The notes under the pieces were generated by a model. It did not search any database. It worked only from the letters and a program-made list of their open reading frames with translations, and had not been told where the DNA came from. A program made the position numbers and the translations under genes. From Azohydromonas aeria (GTDB lineage: Bacteria; Pseudomonadota; Gammaproteobacteria; Burkholderiales; Burkholderiaceae_C): DNA of 64,000 nucleotides. The stretch covers positions 43,569 through 107,568 of the forward strand of contig NZ_VIDQ01000015.1 in the NCBI RefSeq assembly GCF_009760915.1, read 5' to 3'. Within the stretch, counting starts at the first letter, position 1; each line of letters opens with the position of its first letter. This document shows positions 43,648 to 52,478 of the stretch, piece by piece.

Positions 43648-44235
43648 ATGACTCCCCTGGACGACCTGAAGGCCGAGCTGGAGCGCTTCGGCGAGGACAA
43701 CGACCGCGGCACCGGCGACCGCCCGCGGCGCATGCTCAACATCACCCGCGACACGGGCGAGTTCCTGTCGGTGCTGGTGCGCGCCACCGCCGCGCGCCGG
43801 GTGCTGGAGGTCGGCACCTCCAACGGCTACTCGACGCTGTGGCTGGCCGAGGCCGCGCGTGCCATCGGCGGGCACGTCACGACGGTGGAGTTCCAGGAGT
43901 GGAAAGCGGACCTGGCCGCCCTGAACTTCGAGCGCGCCGGGCTGCACGAGGCGATCACGCAGGTGCTCGGCGACGCCGGCGCGCTGCTGCAGCGCACGCC
44001 CGACGCCGCCTTCGACCTGGTGTTCCTCGACTCCGAGCGCACCGAGTACCCCGGCTGGTGGCCGGACCTGCGCCGCGTGCTGCGCCCGGGCGGGCTGCTG
44101 GTGGTGGACAACGCCACGTCCCACGTCGAGGAGATGGCGCCCTTCGCGGCGCTGCTGGCGGCGGATGCCGGCTTCACGACCAGCCTGGTGCCGGTGGGCA
44201 AGGGGGAACTGCTGGCGGTGAAGGCGGGGGCCTGA
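43648..44235 (+). CDS. Class I SAM-dependent O-methyltransferase
   Basis: Encodes 195 residues. Motif I is RVLEVGTSNGYSTLWLAE, the acidic SAM-ribose contact is in VTTVEFQ, and motif IV-V is FDLVFLDSERTEYPGWW then LRPGGLLVVDN. This is the catechol/caffeoyl-CoA O-methyltransferase-like subgroup, small and single-domain. Start ATG 43648; the open frame upstream overlaps the GST gene and is not real. It abuts convergent DUF3079 with no spacing. Confidence 0.9.
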   Translation: MTPLDDLKAELERFGEDNDRGTGDRPRRMLNITRDTGEFLSVLVRATAARRVLEVGTSNGYSTLWLAEAARAIGGHVTTVEFQEWKADLAALNFERAGLHEAITQVLGDAGALLQRTPDAAFDLVFLDSERTEYPGWWPDLRRVLRPGGLLVVDNATSHVEEMAPFAALLAADAGFTTSLVPVGKGELLAVKAGA

Positions 44236-44439
44236 TCAGGCTGCGGGGGACGGTGGCGGCGCCTCCTGTTCCGCCTCCAGCCCCCACGCCGCCCAGTCCT
44301 CCCCGAACAGCTCCACCGGGTGCTGGGTGCGGACGGAACCATTGCCGCAGGCCATCGAGTCGGCCGGGCAGTACTGGTCGCAGCCCCAGCACAGCCGGTG
44401 CGGGTTGGCGGGATGGAGCGGAAATTTCTTGGCAGCCAT
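44236..44439 (-). CDS. DUF3079 domain-containing small protein
   Basis: Encodes 67 residues. MAAKKFPLHPANPHRLCWGCDQYCPADSMACGNG is the DUF3079 core, with four cysteines in a CxxC-x3-C-x6-C pattern that could bind a metal. Start ATG 44439 gives the family N-terminus. It follows the REC-kinase-REC gene by 44 bp on the same strand, so it may be the last gene of the stressosome operon. Function unknown. Confidence 0.85.
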   Translation of the reverse strand: MAAKKFPLHPANPHRLCWGCDQYCPADSMACGNGSVRTQHPVELFGEDWAAWGLEAEQEAPPPSPAA

Positions 44440-44483
44440 GGCGGCATTGGAGACCGCGGCCGCCCAGGGCGCCTTGAACTGCT

Positions 44484-46259
44484 TCAAGCCGCCGCGCTGT
44501 CGCCCGCCCCGGCGCCCGAGGCCGGGGCGCGGTCCCGGTCCCGGTCTTCATCCAGGCAGCGCCGCACCTCCGCGTACAGATCCGCGCTCTGGAAGGGCTT
44601 CCTCAGCAGCCGCACGCCCGGCACCGCGGTCCACAGCAGCTCGCGCTCGGCATGGCCGCTGACGAAGACGATCGGCAGCGCTGGCTCCAGCGCGCGCAGC
44701 CGCTTCGCCACCTCGATGCCGCTAAGTCCCGGCAGCCCCAGGTCCAGCAGCACCACCTGCGGCGCGAAGTCGCCATAGGCCGACAGCCCCGCGCCGCCCT
44801 CCGCGGCGCTGAGCACCTCGTAGCCGTTGCCGCGCAGCAGCTCGGCCATGGTGCGGCGGATGTCGGGCTCGTCGTCGATGACCAGGATGCGCTCGCCGCG
44901 CCCGGCCAGGTCCGCCGGCGCGCCGGCCTCGGCCACCGGCGCCACCACCGCGCCGCTGCCCGCGGCCAGCCACAGCGACACCCGCGTGCCCGCGCCCGGC
45001 GCGCTGTCGATGCGCGCCCCGCCGCGCGACAGCCGCGCCACGTTGGCCACCTGCGCCAGCCCCAGGCCCGTGCCGCGGCCCACCGGCTTGGTGGTGAAGA
45101 AGGGGTCGAAGGCCTTGCTCGCCACCTCCGGCGGCATGCCGGTGCCGGTGTCCGCGACCGTGATGACGACGTAGCGGCCCGCGGCGATGTCGCCCTCGGC
45201 CGCGTCGAGCACGCGCGCGCGCGCCTCGATGGTGATGCTGCCGCCTTCGGGCATGGCGTCCTTGGCGTTGAGCACCAGGTTCAGCAGCGCCAGCTCCAGC
45301 TGGTTGGCGTCGGTCACGGCGACCAGCTCGGCGCCGTCCTCCACCGCCATGTCCAGCGCGATGGCGCTCTCCACCGCCTGCTGCAGCCAGTCGCGCATGC
45401 CCAGCAGCAGCGCGCGCACGTCGATGGCGCCGGTGACCAGGTCGTTGCTGCGCGAGAACGCCAGCAGCCGCAGCGTGAGCTGCTTGCCGCGCTCGGCCGC
45501 GGCCAGCGCCTTGTCCAGCAGCCCGGAGATCCTGGCGTCGCCGGCCAGGCGCTGCACCAGGTGGATGTAGCCCACCATCGAAGCCAGGATGTTGTTGAAG
45601 TCGTGCGCCATCGAGCCCGTGAGCTGGCCGATGGCCTCCATCTTCTGCGACTGCACCAGCACCGCCTCGGCGCGCTCGCGCTGCGCGATCTGCTCCAGCA
45701 GCCGCACGTTGGCCTGGTGCAGCGCGCGCGTGCGCTCCTCGATGCGCCGCTCCAGCGTCTCGTTGAGCGCGCGCGTGCCGCTCTCGGCCGCGTGCAGCCG
45801 CAGCAGCGCGCGCACGGCAGCCACCAGCTCCTCGGGGTCGATGGGCTGGATCAGGTAGGCGTCGGCACCGCCTTCGAGCCCGCGCGTGCGGTCCGCGGCG
45901 CTGGTGAAGGTGGCCGAGGTCTGCAGCACCATGGTCGTGGGCCAGCGCTGCTTGATGATCTTGCACAGCTCGATGCCGTTGATGTCGGGCAGCCGCACGT
46001 CCAGCAGCACCAGCTCCGGACGCAGCGCCTCCAGCTGCGCCAGCGCGTCGTGCCCCGACACGGCATCCACCACGTTGAAGCCCGCGTGGCGCAGCGTGCG
46101 GTTCTTGGCGTAGCGCGCGGCCTCGGTGTCGTCCACGTTCAGGATCGTGGCGCCCTCGATGCCGTTGTCGTTGTCGTTGTCCTTGCCGATGGCGGCGTCC
46201 TGCGTGCCGGCGGCCTGGCCGCCGGAGCCGCCCGGGCTTGCGTCGTCGTTGCCGTTCAT
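44484..46259 (-). CDS. Response regulator-histidine kinase-response regulator hybrid (REC-HK-REC)
   Basis: Encodes 591 residues from ATG 46259. An N-terminal receiver has phospho-acceptor D87 in [10 protein letters not shown] coiled coil (about 155-205) leads to a HisKA-type helix with H219 in [12 protein letters not shown], then the HATPase with [20 protein letters not shown] and [11 protein letters not shown]. The C-terminal receiver has D506 in VVLLDLGLP. The N-terminal receiver can accept phosphate from the preceding kinase and drive this kinase, a relay design. Its start overlaps that kinase by 4 nt. No DNA-binding domain is present. Confidence 0.92.
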   Translation of the reverse strand: MNGNDDASPGGSGGQAAGTQDAAIGKDNDNDNGIEGATILNVDDTEAARYAKNRTLRHAGFNVVDAVSGHDALAQLEALRPELVLLDVRLPDINGIELCKIIKQRWPTTMVLQTSATFTSAADRTRGLEGGADAYLIQPIDPEELVAAVRALLRLHAAESGTRALNETLERRIEERTRALHQANVRLLEQIAQRERAEAVLVQSQKMEAIGQLTGSMAHDFNNILASMVGYIHLVQRLAGDARISGLLDKALAAAERGKQLTLRLLAFSRSNDLVTGAIDVRALLLGMRDWLQQAVESAIALDMAVEDGAELVAVTDANQLELALLNLVLNAKDAMPEGGSITIEARARVLDAAEGDIAAGRYVVITVADTGTGMPPEVASKAFDPFFTTKPVGRGTGLGLAQVANVARLSRGGARIDSAPGAGTRVSLWLAAGSGAVVAPVAEAGAPADLAGRGERILVIDDEPDIRRTMAELLRGNGYEVLSAAEGGAGLSAYGDFAPQVVLLDLGLPGLSGIEVAKRLRALEPALPIVFVSGHAERELLWTAVPGVRLLRKPFQSADLYAEVRRCLDEDRDRDRAPASGAGAGDSAAA

Positions 46260-48025
46260 GTGCTTCCCCGGCGTTCGTTGACCACGTTGTGAATGAGCGT
46301 CGTGAGGCCCTCGCGCGACACGTCGTGCTTGGGGACGATGGCGTAGGCCGCGGCCAGCGCGCGCTTCTGGTCCAGGCTGAGGGCCTGCGAGGTGCACACG
46401 ATCACGGGCACGGCGCGCAGCGCGGCGTCGGCGGCGAGCGCCTGCAGCACGCCGAAGCCGTCCAGGCGCGGCATGTGCAGGTCCAGGATCACCACGTCCG
46501 GCGCCGCCTGCCGCAGCAGCGCCAGGCCCGCCTCGCCGTCGGCGGCCTCCTGCACGCGCAGCCCCGCGTCCTGCGCGATGTGGCGGATGACGTAGCGGAA
46601 GGCCTCCTCGTCGTCGATCACCACCAGCTGCGCCGCCGCCGCCATGGCCGCCGCGTCGTCGCCCTCGGCCGGCAGCGGCTCGGCGAAGTCGCCGAAGCGC
46701 ACCGGCAGGAACAGCTCGAAGGTCGAGCCCTGCCCCGGCGTGCTGCGCACCGTGACGTCGCCGCCCATGAGCTGCGCCAGCCGCCGCGACAGCGGCAAGC
46801 CCAGCCCCGTGCCGCCGCGCTGCAGCACGCCCTCGACCTGCTGGAACTCCTCGAAGATGGCCTGCAGGTGCTCCGGCGCGATGCCGATGCCCGTGTCCTC
46901 CACCGTGAACACCAGGCGCCGCGCCGCGGCGTCGCAGCGCGCGCCCACGCGCACGTGGCCGCGCGGCGTGAACTTCAGGGCGTTGGAGATCAGGTTGCGC
47001 AGCACCTGCGTCACCTTCTGCTCGTCGGCGTGCAGGTCGGGCAGCCCCGCCGGGTCGTCGAAGACCAGCTCCACCGCGGCATTGCCCAGCAGCGGCTTGA
47101 GCGAGCCGCGCAGCCCGGCAAAGAGCGCCTCGATGCTGAAGGTGCTGGGCCGGATGTCGAGCTTGCCGGCCTCGACCTTGGCCAGGTCGAGCAGGTCGTT
47201 GACCATGTCGAGCAGCCCCTGCGCCGAGCGGCGGATGTACTCGACCTGGCGCTGCTGCTCGTGGTTGAGCTCGCCGTCCACGCCATCGGCCAGCAGCCTG
47301 GACAGCGCCAGGATCGAGTTCAGCGGCGTGCGGAACTCGTGGCTCATGTGCGACAGGAACTTCGACTTCATGTCGCTGGCGCTGCGCAGCTGCTCGGCCT
47401 TCTGGTCCAGCTCCGAGTACAGCGCCACCACGCCGCGGTTGGTTTCCTCCAGCTCGCGGTTCAGGCGCGCGGCCTCGGCCTGGCGCTCCTGCAGGTCATT
47501 GAGGCTGTCGATCAGCTCGCGGTCCTGCTCGTGCAGCGCCGCCAGCGGGTCGGCGCGCGTGCCCGACAGCCCCGCGCCCACGGCCTGCAGCGCCGGTGCG
47601 GTCAGCCGCGCCGCGGCCGCGCGCGGGATGCGCTGCCACAGCCGCACCCGGGTGCCGGCGCCGGGCGCGGACTCGATCTCGAAGCGGTCCACCAGGCGCC
47701 GCGCGCTGGGCAGCCCGGTGCCGCGCCCGGCCGGCAGCGCCTTCTGGCCGCTGAGCACGGCGGAGAGCTCGGGAATGCCCGGGCCGCGGTCGCGCACCGT
47801 CACGCACAGCTGCTGCGGCTGCGCCGGGGCATCGACGGCGAACTCGATCTCGCCGCCGCCGGCGTGCATGAAGGCGTTGCGCGCGATCTCCGACACGGCC
47901 GTGGCGATGCGCGTCTGCGCCTGGCGGTCCAGCCCCAGGCGCTCGGCCACGCGGTGCGCGTTCTGGCGCGCCGTGACCACGTCGGCCGCGGCGGCCACGG
48001 GCATGCGCGCCAGCACCCGCTCCAT
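46256..48025 (-). CDS. Hybrid histidine kinase with N-terminal RsbT-like ATPase domain
   Basis: Encodes 589 residues. Residues 14-135 form an RsbT-like GHKL ATPase ([47 protein letters not shown]). A coiled coil (about 165-215) leads to HisKA with H229 in [11 protein letters not shown], a full HATPase ([31 protein letters not shown]), and a receiver with D515 in VVILDLHMP. The N-terminal module probably docks to the stressosome or to RsbS/RsbT partners and turns release into kinase activity. It lies 3 bp after the phosphatase gene. Confidence 0.9.
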   Translation of the reverse strand: MERVLARMPVAAAADVVTARQNAHRVAERLGLDRQAQTRIATAVSEIARNAFMHAGGGEIEFAVDAPAQPQQLCVTVRDRGPGIPELSAVLSGQKALPAGRGTGLPSARRLVDRFEIESAPGAGTRVRLWQRIPRAAAARLTAPALQAVGAGLSGTRADPLAALHEQDRELIDSLNDLQERQAEAARLNRELEETNRGVVALYSELDQKAEQLRSASDMKSKFLSHMSHEFRTPLNSILALSRLLADGVDGELNHEQQRQVEYIRRSAQGLLDMVNDLLDLAKVEAGKLDIRPSTFSIEALFAGLRGSLKPLLGNAAVELVFDDPAGLPDLHADEQKVTQVLRNLISNALKFTPRGHVRVGARCDAAARRLVFTVEDTGIGIAPEHLQAIFEEFQQVEGVLQRGGTGLGLPLSRRLAQLMGGDVTVRSTPGQGSTFELFLPVRFGDFAEPLPAEGDDAAAMAAAAQLVVIDDEEAFRYVIRHIAQDAGLRVQEAADGEAGLALLRQAAPDVVILDLHMPRLDGFGVLQALAADAALRAVPVIVCTSQALSLDQKRALAAAYAIVPKHDVSREGLTTLIHNVVNERRGST

Positions 48026-48028
48026 GGC

Positions 48029-49024
48029 TCAGGCCCCGTCTGCGCGCGCCACCACCACCGTGGCGTCGTCGCGCCCGCGCGCGAAGTCGCGATACAGCAC
48101 CCCGGCCACCAGCAGCGGGTGCTGGCGCGCCAGGCCCGGGTAGGCGTCGAGCGCCCAGCCGCCGGACAGGCCGTCGGAATGCATCACCAGCAGCGCGCCG
48201 CGCCCGCACGGGTAGTCGAAGGCCTGCAGCTTGCGCGCGTTGTGCCCGGCCGTGCCGTTGTGCGAGACCATGCGCCGCACCGCCGCGCCGGGCGTGACCA
48301 CCGCCCCGGCGATGTTGCCCAGCCCGGCATAGGCCACCGTGGCGCTGGCCGGGTCGATGCGCGCCACCGCCACCGCGCCGCCGCGGGTGTGGCGCAGGGC
48401 CTGATGCACGGCGTGCAGGATCTGCGCCGGCGGCTCGTGGCGGCTGCGCTGGAACTGCGCCACGGCCTCGTTGGCCGCCACCGCCGCCTCGGTGCCGTGG
48501 CCCAGGCCATCGACCATGAACACCGTGCGCCGCCCGGCCTCGTCCAGGTGCGAGGCCCAGGCGTCGCCGCAGGCCTGCTCGCCCGGCTTGGCGATGCACA
48601 CGCCGCCGATGGGCTCGTCCGCCGGCGGCTCGCACGCCGTCTCGCCCTGGCGCGACAGGCAGGCGTACACGGCTGTGCCCTTGCCCGTCCAGGACGCGAC
48701 GTGGAACTGCTGCGCCAGCCGCCGCACCGCGCCCAGCCCGTTGCCGGCGGTGCCGGCCGATGAGAAGCCGTCGGCCAGGCAGGCGCCGATGTCGGCCATG
48801 CCCGTGCCGCGGTCCAGTGCCAGCAGCTCGATGCGCTCGCCGCCATTGCCCACCAGCAGCCGCCCGCCGCCACCGTGCTTGATCAGGTTGGTGCCCAGCT
48901 CGGTGGCGACGATGGCCAGCTGCCCGGCGCGCAGCTCGTCGAAGCCGGAAGCCGTCGCCGCGGCCACGGCGCGGCGCCGGCCTTCCGCCACGGCGCTGGA
49001 GTCGTTGACCACTACTTCGAACAT
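48029..49024 (-). CDS. RsbT-like ATPase / SpoIIE-type (PP2C) phosphatase fusion
   Basis: Encodes 331 residues. Residues 1-130 are an RsbT/RsbW-like GHKL domain (ATELGTNLIKHGGGGRLL, RGTGMADIG, GNGLGAVRRLAQQF). From about 135 to the end is a SpoIIE-type PP2C phosphatase with VFMVDGLGHGTEA, LLVMHSDGLSGG and GRDDATVVV, which carry the metal-binding aspartates. By analogy with RsbX it should dephosphorylate RsbR and RsbS and reset the stressosome. Start ATG 49024. Confidence 0.9.
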   Translation of the reverse strand: MFEVVVNDSSAVAEGRRRAVAAATASGFDELRAGQLAIVATELGTNLIKHGGGGRLLVGNGGERIELLALDRGTGMADIGACLADGFSSAGTAGNGLGAVRRLAQQFHVASWTGKGTAVYACLSRQGETACEPPADEPIGGVCIAKPGEQACGDAWASHLDEAGRRTVFMVDGLGHGTEAAVAANEAVAQFQRSRHEPPAQILHAVHQALRHTRGGAVAVARIDPASATVAYAGLGNIAGAVVTPGAAVRRMVSHNGTAGHNARKLQAFDYPCGRGALLVMHSDGLSGGWALDAYPGLARQHPLLVAGVLYRDFARGRDDATVVVARADGA

Positions 49025-49068
49025 GCGCCGGCCTGCTTTCCGAATGTCGCTGCCATCACGGGATCACT

Positions 49069-49470
49069 TCACTTGTAGCGCGCGATGGTGATGCGCGTGC
49101 CCTGCCCGGGCGCGGAGTCGATGGCGAACTCGCTGGCCAGCCGCTTGGCGCCGCCCAGCCCCAGGCCCAGCCCGCCGCCGGTGGTGAAGCCGTCGCGCAG
49201 CGCGGCGGCAATGTCGGGGATGCCCGGGCCCTGGTCCTCGAAGGTCATGCGCACGCCGCGCCGCGGCGCCATGGTCAGCTCGATGCGCACGGTGCCGCCG
49301 CCGCCGTAGTCGAGCGTGTTGCGCGCCAGCTCGCTGGCGGCGGTGACGATCTTGGTCTGGTCCACCAGGCTCAGGCCCGCCTCCACGGCCAGGGCCCGCA
49401 CCCTTTGACGCACGCGAACCACGTCCTCCGAGCTGCGGATGTCGAGCGTGTCACTCACCGTAGTCGGCAT
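49069..49470 (-). CDS. rsbT: RsbT serine/threonine kinase (switch protein)
   Basis: Encodes 133 residues, the size of RsbT. GHKL motifs are ASELARNTLDYGGGGTV (N-box), EDQGPGIPD (G1) and [18 protein letters not shown] (G2). In a stressosome RsbT is held by the RsbR/RsbS complex, phosphorylates them on stress and is then released to activate an output protein. ATG 49470 overlaps rsbS by 20 nt. No RsbU is encoded nearby, so the output partner is probably one of the kinases downstream. Confidence 0.93.
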   Translation of the reverse strand: MPTTVSDTLDIRSSEDVVRVRQRVRALAVEAGLSLVDQTKIVTAASELARNTLDYGGGGTVRIELTMAPRRGVRMTFEDQGPGIPDIAAALRDGFTTGGGLGLGLGGAKRLASEFAIDSAPGQGTRITIARYK

Positions 49471-49861
49471 CCTCGTCGTCGCCGCCGCCGGCCAGGCGCC
49501 AGGCGTGGCGGGCCGAGTTGGCGATCAGCGCCAGGCCGCGGTCCACGTCCAGCGCGGTCTTGACGCCGTGCAGCGACAGCCCCAGCTCCACCAGCGTGAT
49601 GGCCACCGCCGGGCGCATGCCCACCACCACCGTGTCGGCATCGAGGATGCGCGACACCGCGGCGATGTTGTCGAGCATGCGGCCCATGAAGCTGTCCACG
49701 ATCTCCAGCGCCGAGATGTCGATGAGCACGCCGCGCGCGCCCACGGCCACGATGCGCTGCGTCAGGTCCTCCTCCAGCGCCGAGGCCAGCTCGTCGTGCA
49801 TGTCCACCTGGATCGTCACCAGGAGCACGTCGCCGAGTTTCAGGATCGGGATGCGTTCCAT
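49451..49861 (-). CDS. rsbS: RsbS STAS-domain scaffold
   Basis: Encodes 136 residues, a single STAS domain: IPILKLGDVLLVTIQVDMHD at the start, then VLIDISALEIVDSFMGRML containing S57, which matches the RsbT phosphorylation serine of Bacillus RsbS (DSF motif). It builds the stressosome core with RsbR. Start ATG 49861, 4 bp after rsbR; the longer frame to 49966 runs inside rsbR. Confidence 0.93.
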   Translation of the reverse strand: MERIPILKLGDVLLVTIQVDMHDELASALEEDLTQRIVAVGARGVLIDISALEIVDSFMGRMLDNIAAVSRILDADTVVVGMRPAVAITLVELGLSLHGVKTALDVDRGLALIANSARHAWRLAGGGDDEDADYGE

Positions 49862-49865
49862 GCGC

Positions 49866-50780
49866 TCAGCCCTGGCGCGGGCCGCCGGACAGGGCGGGAG
49901 CGGAGGCTGCGGCCTCGGTGCGGCGCCGCGCCACCATGCGGCCCTGCTTCGACAGCGCCAATGCAAAAGCGTCGGCCAGCGTGGCCTTGGACACCACGTC
50001 GAGCTCCACGCCCAGGTGCACCATGGTCTGCGCGATCTGCGGGCGGATGCCGCTGATGATGCAGTCGGCGCCCATGAGCCGCGCCGCGGCGACCGTCTTG
50101 AGCAGGTGCTGCGCGGTGAGCGTGTCCACCGTGGGCACGCCGGTGATGTCGATGATGGCGATGCCCGCGCTCTGCTGCACGATCGACTCCAGCAGGTTCT
50201 CCATCACCACCTGCGTGCGCTGGCTGTCGAGCGTGCCGATGAGCGGCAGCGCCAGGATGCCGTCCCAGAGCTTGATGACCGGCGTGGACAGCTCGGCGAT
50301 CTCCTGCTGCTGGCGCACGATCAGCTCCTCGCGCGTCTTCTGGAAGGCCTCCATGGTGTAGAGGCCGAGCCGGTCGAGCAGCAGCCCGATCGACCAGTTG
50401 GCCGCCAGCGCGTCGGCCTGACTGGCGCCGGCGTGGCGCGCGAACACGTCGAGCAGCGGCTGCTTGAGCGAGAAGATGAAGAGCGTGGTCTCGCGCGGCG
50501 TGAAGCCCTGCGTGGCGCGCGAGGCCGAGATGTCGGCCAGCAGGTCGCGCAGCGGGGCGAAGGCGGCGGACTCGATGTCCTGCGAGCCGCCGGCCAGCGC
50601 CTCGCGCAGCAGGCGCAGGAACTGGCCGCACTGGGTCTGCAGCTCGGCCTCGCGGATGCGGCCGCTGTGCAAGGCGCCGTCCTCCCTGAGCTGCTGCATC
50701 CACTGCTGCAGCACCTCGGCCTCGTGGGCTTCGAGCAGCGTGGAAGTGACTTGCGTGCCTGCCTGTGTCATGTGTTTCAT
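49866..50780 (-). CDS. rsbR: RsbR stressosome sensor (RsbRD-like N-domain plus STAS)
   Basis: Encodes 304 residues. The N-terminal half (about 15-155) is all-helical and resembles the RsbRD_N sensory domain. The linker STPVIKLWDGILALPLIGTLD leads into a STAS domain (about 165-280) with DITGVPTVDT. T220 in VDT aligns with Bacillus RsbRA T205, and S186 (LDSQR) falls at the position of T171, so serine may replace threonine there. It is the first gene of the operon. Start ATG 50780 follows AAGGGAG; ATG 50771 is possible. The sensed signal is unknown. Confidence 0.9.
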   Translation of the reverse strand: MKHMTQAGTQVTSTLLEAHEAEVLQQWMQQLREDGALHSGRIREAELQTQCGQFLRLLREALAGGSQDIESAAFAPLRDLLADISASRATQGFTPRETTLFIFSLKQPLLDVFARHAGASQADALAANWSIGLLLDRLGLYTMEAFQKTREELIVRQQQEIAELSTPVIKLWDGILALPLIGTLDSQRTQVVMENLLESIVQQSAGIAIIDITGVPTVDTLTAQHLLKTVAAARLMGADCIISGIRPQIAQTMVHLGVELDVVSKATLADAFALALSKQGRMVARRRTEAAASAPALSGGPRQG

Positions 50781-50975
50781 CGCTCCCTTGGGGGTGTAGG
50801 GGCATCATAGGCGAAGCCTTGCCTCCCCCGGCGGGGGAGCACGCGTCGGCGCCGGTCGCCGGATTCAGTCCGGCCTAAGGGTTGCCCCTGAACATCGAGC
50901 GCGCCGGGTGGGCACTCTTCCGCCGCCGTCCCGGCAGCGGCCCCCTGCCGCGACAGCCTTCCAAGGAGACCGACC

Positions 50976-51656
50976 ATGAATGCCGACGAAAAGCTCCGGG
51001 TGGCCCGCCTGGTCACGCGCCTGGCGCGCCAGGCCGAGACGCCGCAGGACGAGGAGGCCGCGCTGGAGCTGGCGGCGCTGCTGAAGGTGCGCCCGGACGC
51101 GCCCTACCTGCTGATGCAGCGCGCGCTGATGCTGGAGCTGGCGCTGGAGCGCGCCCAGGCCGAGCTGGCGCAGCTGCGCGGCGAGGCGCCGGGGCAGCAG
51201 CCTTCGGGCCACGGGCAGGCGCCGGGCGCCGGCCAGCTGCAGCCCTTCTCCGGCGGCACGGCACGCGCGCCGCTGCGCCCGGCCGGCGGCTGGCAGCCCG
51301 GCATGGGCGCCTTTGCGGGCCAGGGCCAGGGCCCGGCCTGGGGTGCGGGCACGCCGATGGGCGCGGCCCCGTCCGCCGGCGGTGGTTTCCTGCGCAACGC
51401 CGCCGCGGTGGGCGCGGGCGTGCTGGGCGGCAGCCTGCTCTTCCACGGGCTGGACTCGCTGTTCCACGACCACGGCGACGTCATCCACGGCGCGGGCCAG
51501 GGGCTGCTGTCGGGCGACATGCAGGCGCCGCTGGACGCGCTCAGCGGCAACGACTTCATCGACCCGGCCAACGACCCCAGCGGCGGCGACCTGCTCGGCG
51601 GGGACATGCTGGGCGACGGCGGGTTTGACGGCGGTGGGGATGAGGACTGGACCTGA
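50976..51656 (+). CDS. DUF2076 domain-containing protein
   Basis: Encodes 226 residues. The N-terminal helical part has the DUF2076 pattern (RLARQAETPQDEEAALELAA, then PDAPYLLMQRALMLELALE). A Gly/Pro/Gln-rich linker follows, then a hydrophobic glycine-rich segment (AAAVGAGVLGGSLLFHGLDS) and an acidic Gly/Asp tail. The family is sometimes labelled periplasmic ligand-binding sensor protein, but there is no signal peptide here. It starts at ATG 50976 after AAGGAGACCGACC and lies 20 bp before a response regulator gene, so it may be part of that signalling operon. Confidence 0.82.
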   Translation: MNADEKLRVARLVTRLARQAETPQDEEAALELAALLKVRPDAPYLLMQRALMLELALERAQAELAQLRGEAPGQQPSGHGQAPGAGQLQPFSGGTARAPLRPAGGWQPGMGAFAGQGQGPAWGAGTPMGAAPSAGGGFLRNAAAVGAGVLGGSLLFHGLDSLFHDHGDVIHGAGQGLLSGDMQAPLDALSGNDFIDPANDPSGGDLLGGDMLGDGGFDGGGDEDWT

Positions 51657-51676
51657 GCTGAAAGGACCCCGAGGCC

Positions 51677-52336
51677 ATGCGCCTGCTGCTGGTGGAAGAC
51701 GACACGATGATCGGCGAGGCCGTGCTCGACCTGCTGCGCGCCGAGCACTACGCCGTGGACTGGGTCAAGGACGGCGAGATGGCCGAGACGGCGCTGCGCA
51801 CCCAGGCCTATGACCTGCTGCTGCTCGACCTGGGCCTGCCCCGGCGCGACGGGCTGGAGGTGCTGCGCGCCTTGCGCGCCCGCAAGGACCGCACCCCCGT
51901 GCTGATCACGACCGCGCGCGACGCCGTGGCGCAGCGCATCGAGGGGCTGGACGCCGGCGCCGACGACTACGTGCTCAAGCCCTACGACCTCGACGAGCTG
52001 CTGGCGCGCATCCGCGCCCTGCTGCGCCGCGCCGCGGGCCGCGCCGAGCCGGTGTACGAGCACAAGGGCGTGGCGCTGAACCCGGCCACGCGCGAGGCCA
52101 GCGTGGGCGGGCAGCCGGTGGTGCTGTCCGCGCGCGAATGGGCCGTGCTGGAGCCGCTCATCGCGCGGCCCGGGCTGGTGCTGTCGCGCGCGCAACTGGA
52201 GGAGAAGCTCTACGGCTGGAGGGACGGCGTCAGCTCCAACGCCGTGGAGGTCTACATCCACGGGCTGCGCAAGAAGCTCGGCGCCGACGTGATCCTCAAC
52301 GTGCGCGGCCTGGGCTACATGGTGCCCAAGGCCTGA
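51677..52336 (+). CDS. OmpR-family response regulator (QseB/TctD-like)
   Basis: Encodes 219 residues. The receiver has acidic pocket VEDDTM, phospho-acceptor D51 in LLLLDLGLP, and K101 in VLKPYDLDELLAR. The C-terminal winged helix has LSAREWAVLEPLIARPG, then GWRDGVSSNAVEVYIHGLRKKL and VRGLGYMV, typical of the QseB/PmrA/TctD group. Regulators of this group bind direct TTAAG-like repeats spaced by 5 bp; such a repeat occurs ahead of the DegP-like gene downstream. A 142-bp gap containing a palindromic repeat separates it from its sensor kinase. Confidence 0.94.
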   Translation: MRLLLVEDDTMIGEAVLDLLRAEHYAVDWVKDGEMAETALRTQAYDLLLLDLGLPRRDGLEVLRALRARKDRTPVLITTARDAVAQRIEGLDAGADDYVLKPYDLDELLARIRALLRRAAGRAEPVYEHKGVALNPATREASVGGQPVVLSAREWAVLEPLIARPGLVLSRAQLEEKLYGWRDGVSSNAVEVYIHGLRKKLGADVILNVRGLGYMVPKA

Positions 52337-52374
52337 TTCCGGTTGTTCGGTGCTGGTGAAATGACCTGTCCGTA

Positions 52375-52460
52375 CTGAGGTATCGAAGTACGAATCCGCC
52401 AGGCGGGGATAGCGGCATGACAGCAAGGGCCGTCACCCTTCGATACCTCAGGGCGAACGG
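52375..52460. repeat. Inverted repeat pair of the GTATCGAAGG family inside a two-component operon
   Basis: CTGAGGTATCGAAG (52375-52388) and its exact reverse complement CTTCGATACCTCAG (52438-52451) form a 14-bp stem with a 49-nt loop. The right arm continues into GGCGAACGG. The same core occurs three times between crtZ and crtB, so it is a dispersed family. Confidence 0.85.
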
Positions 52461-52478
52461 AATACTTTTCTGAATGAA

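Noticed and set aside
44236..50780. A sigma-B type regulon attached to the rsb genes
   Set aside because: No sigma factor, RsbW or RsbV gene is in or near the operon.
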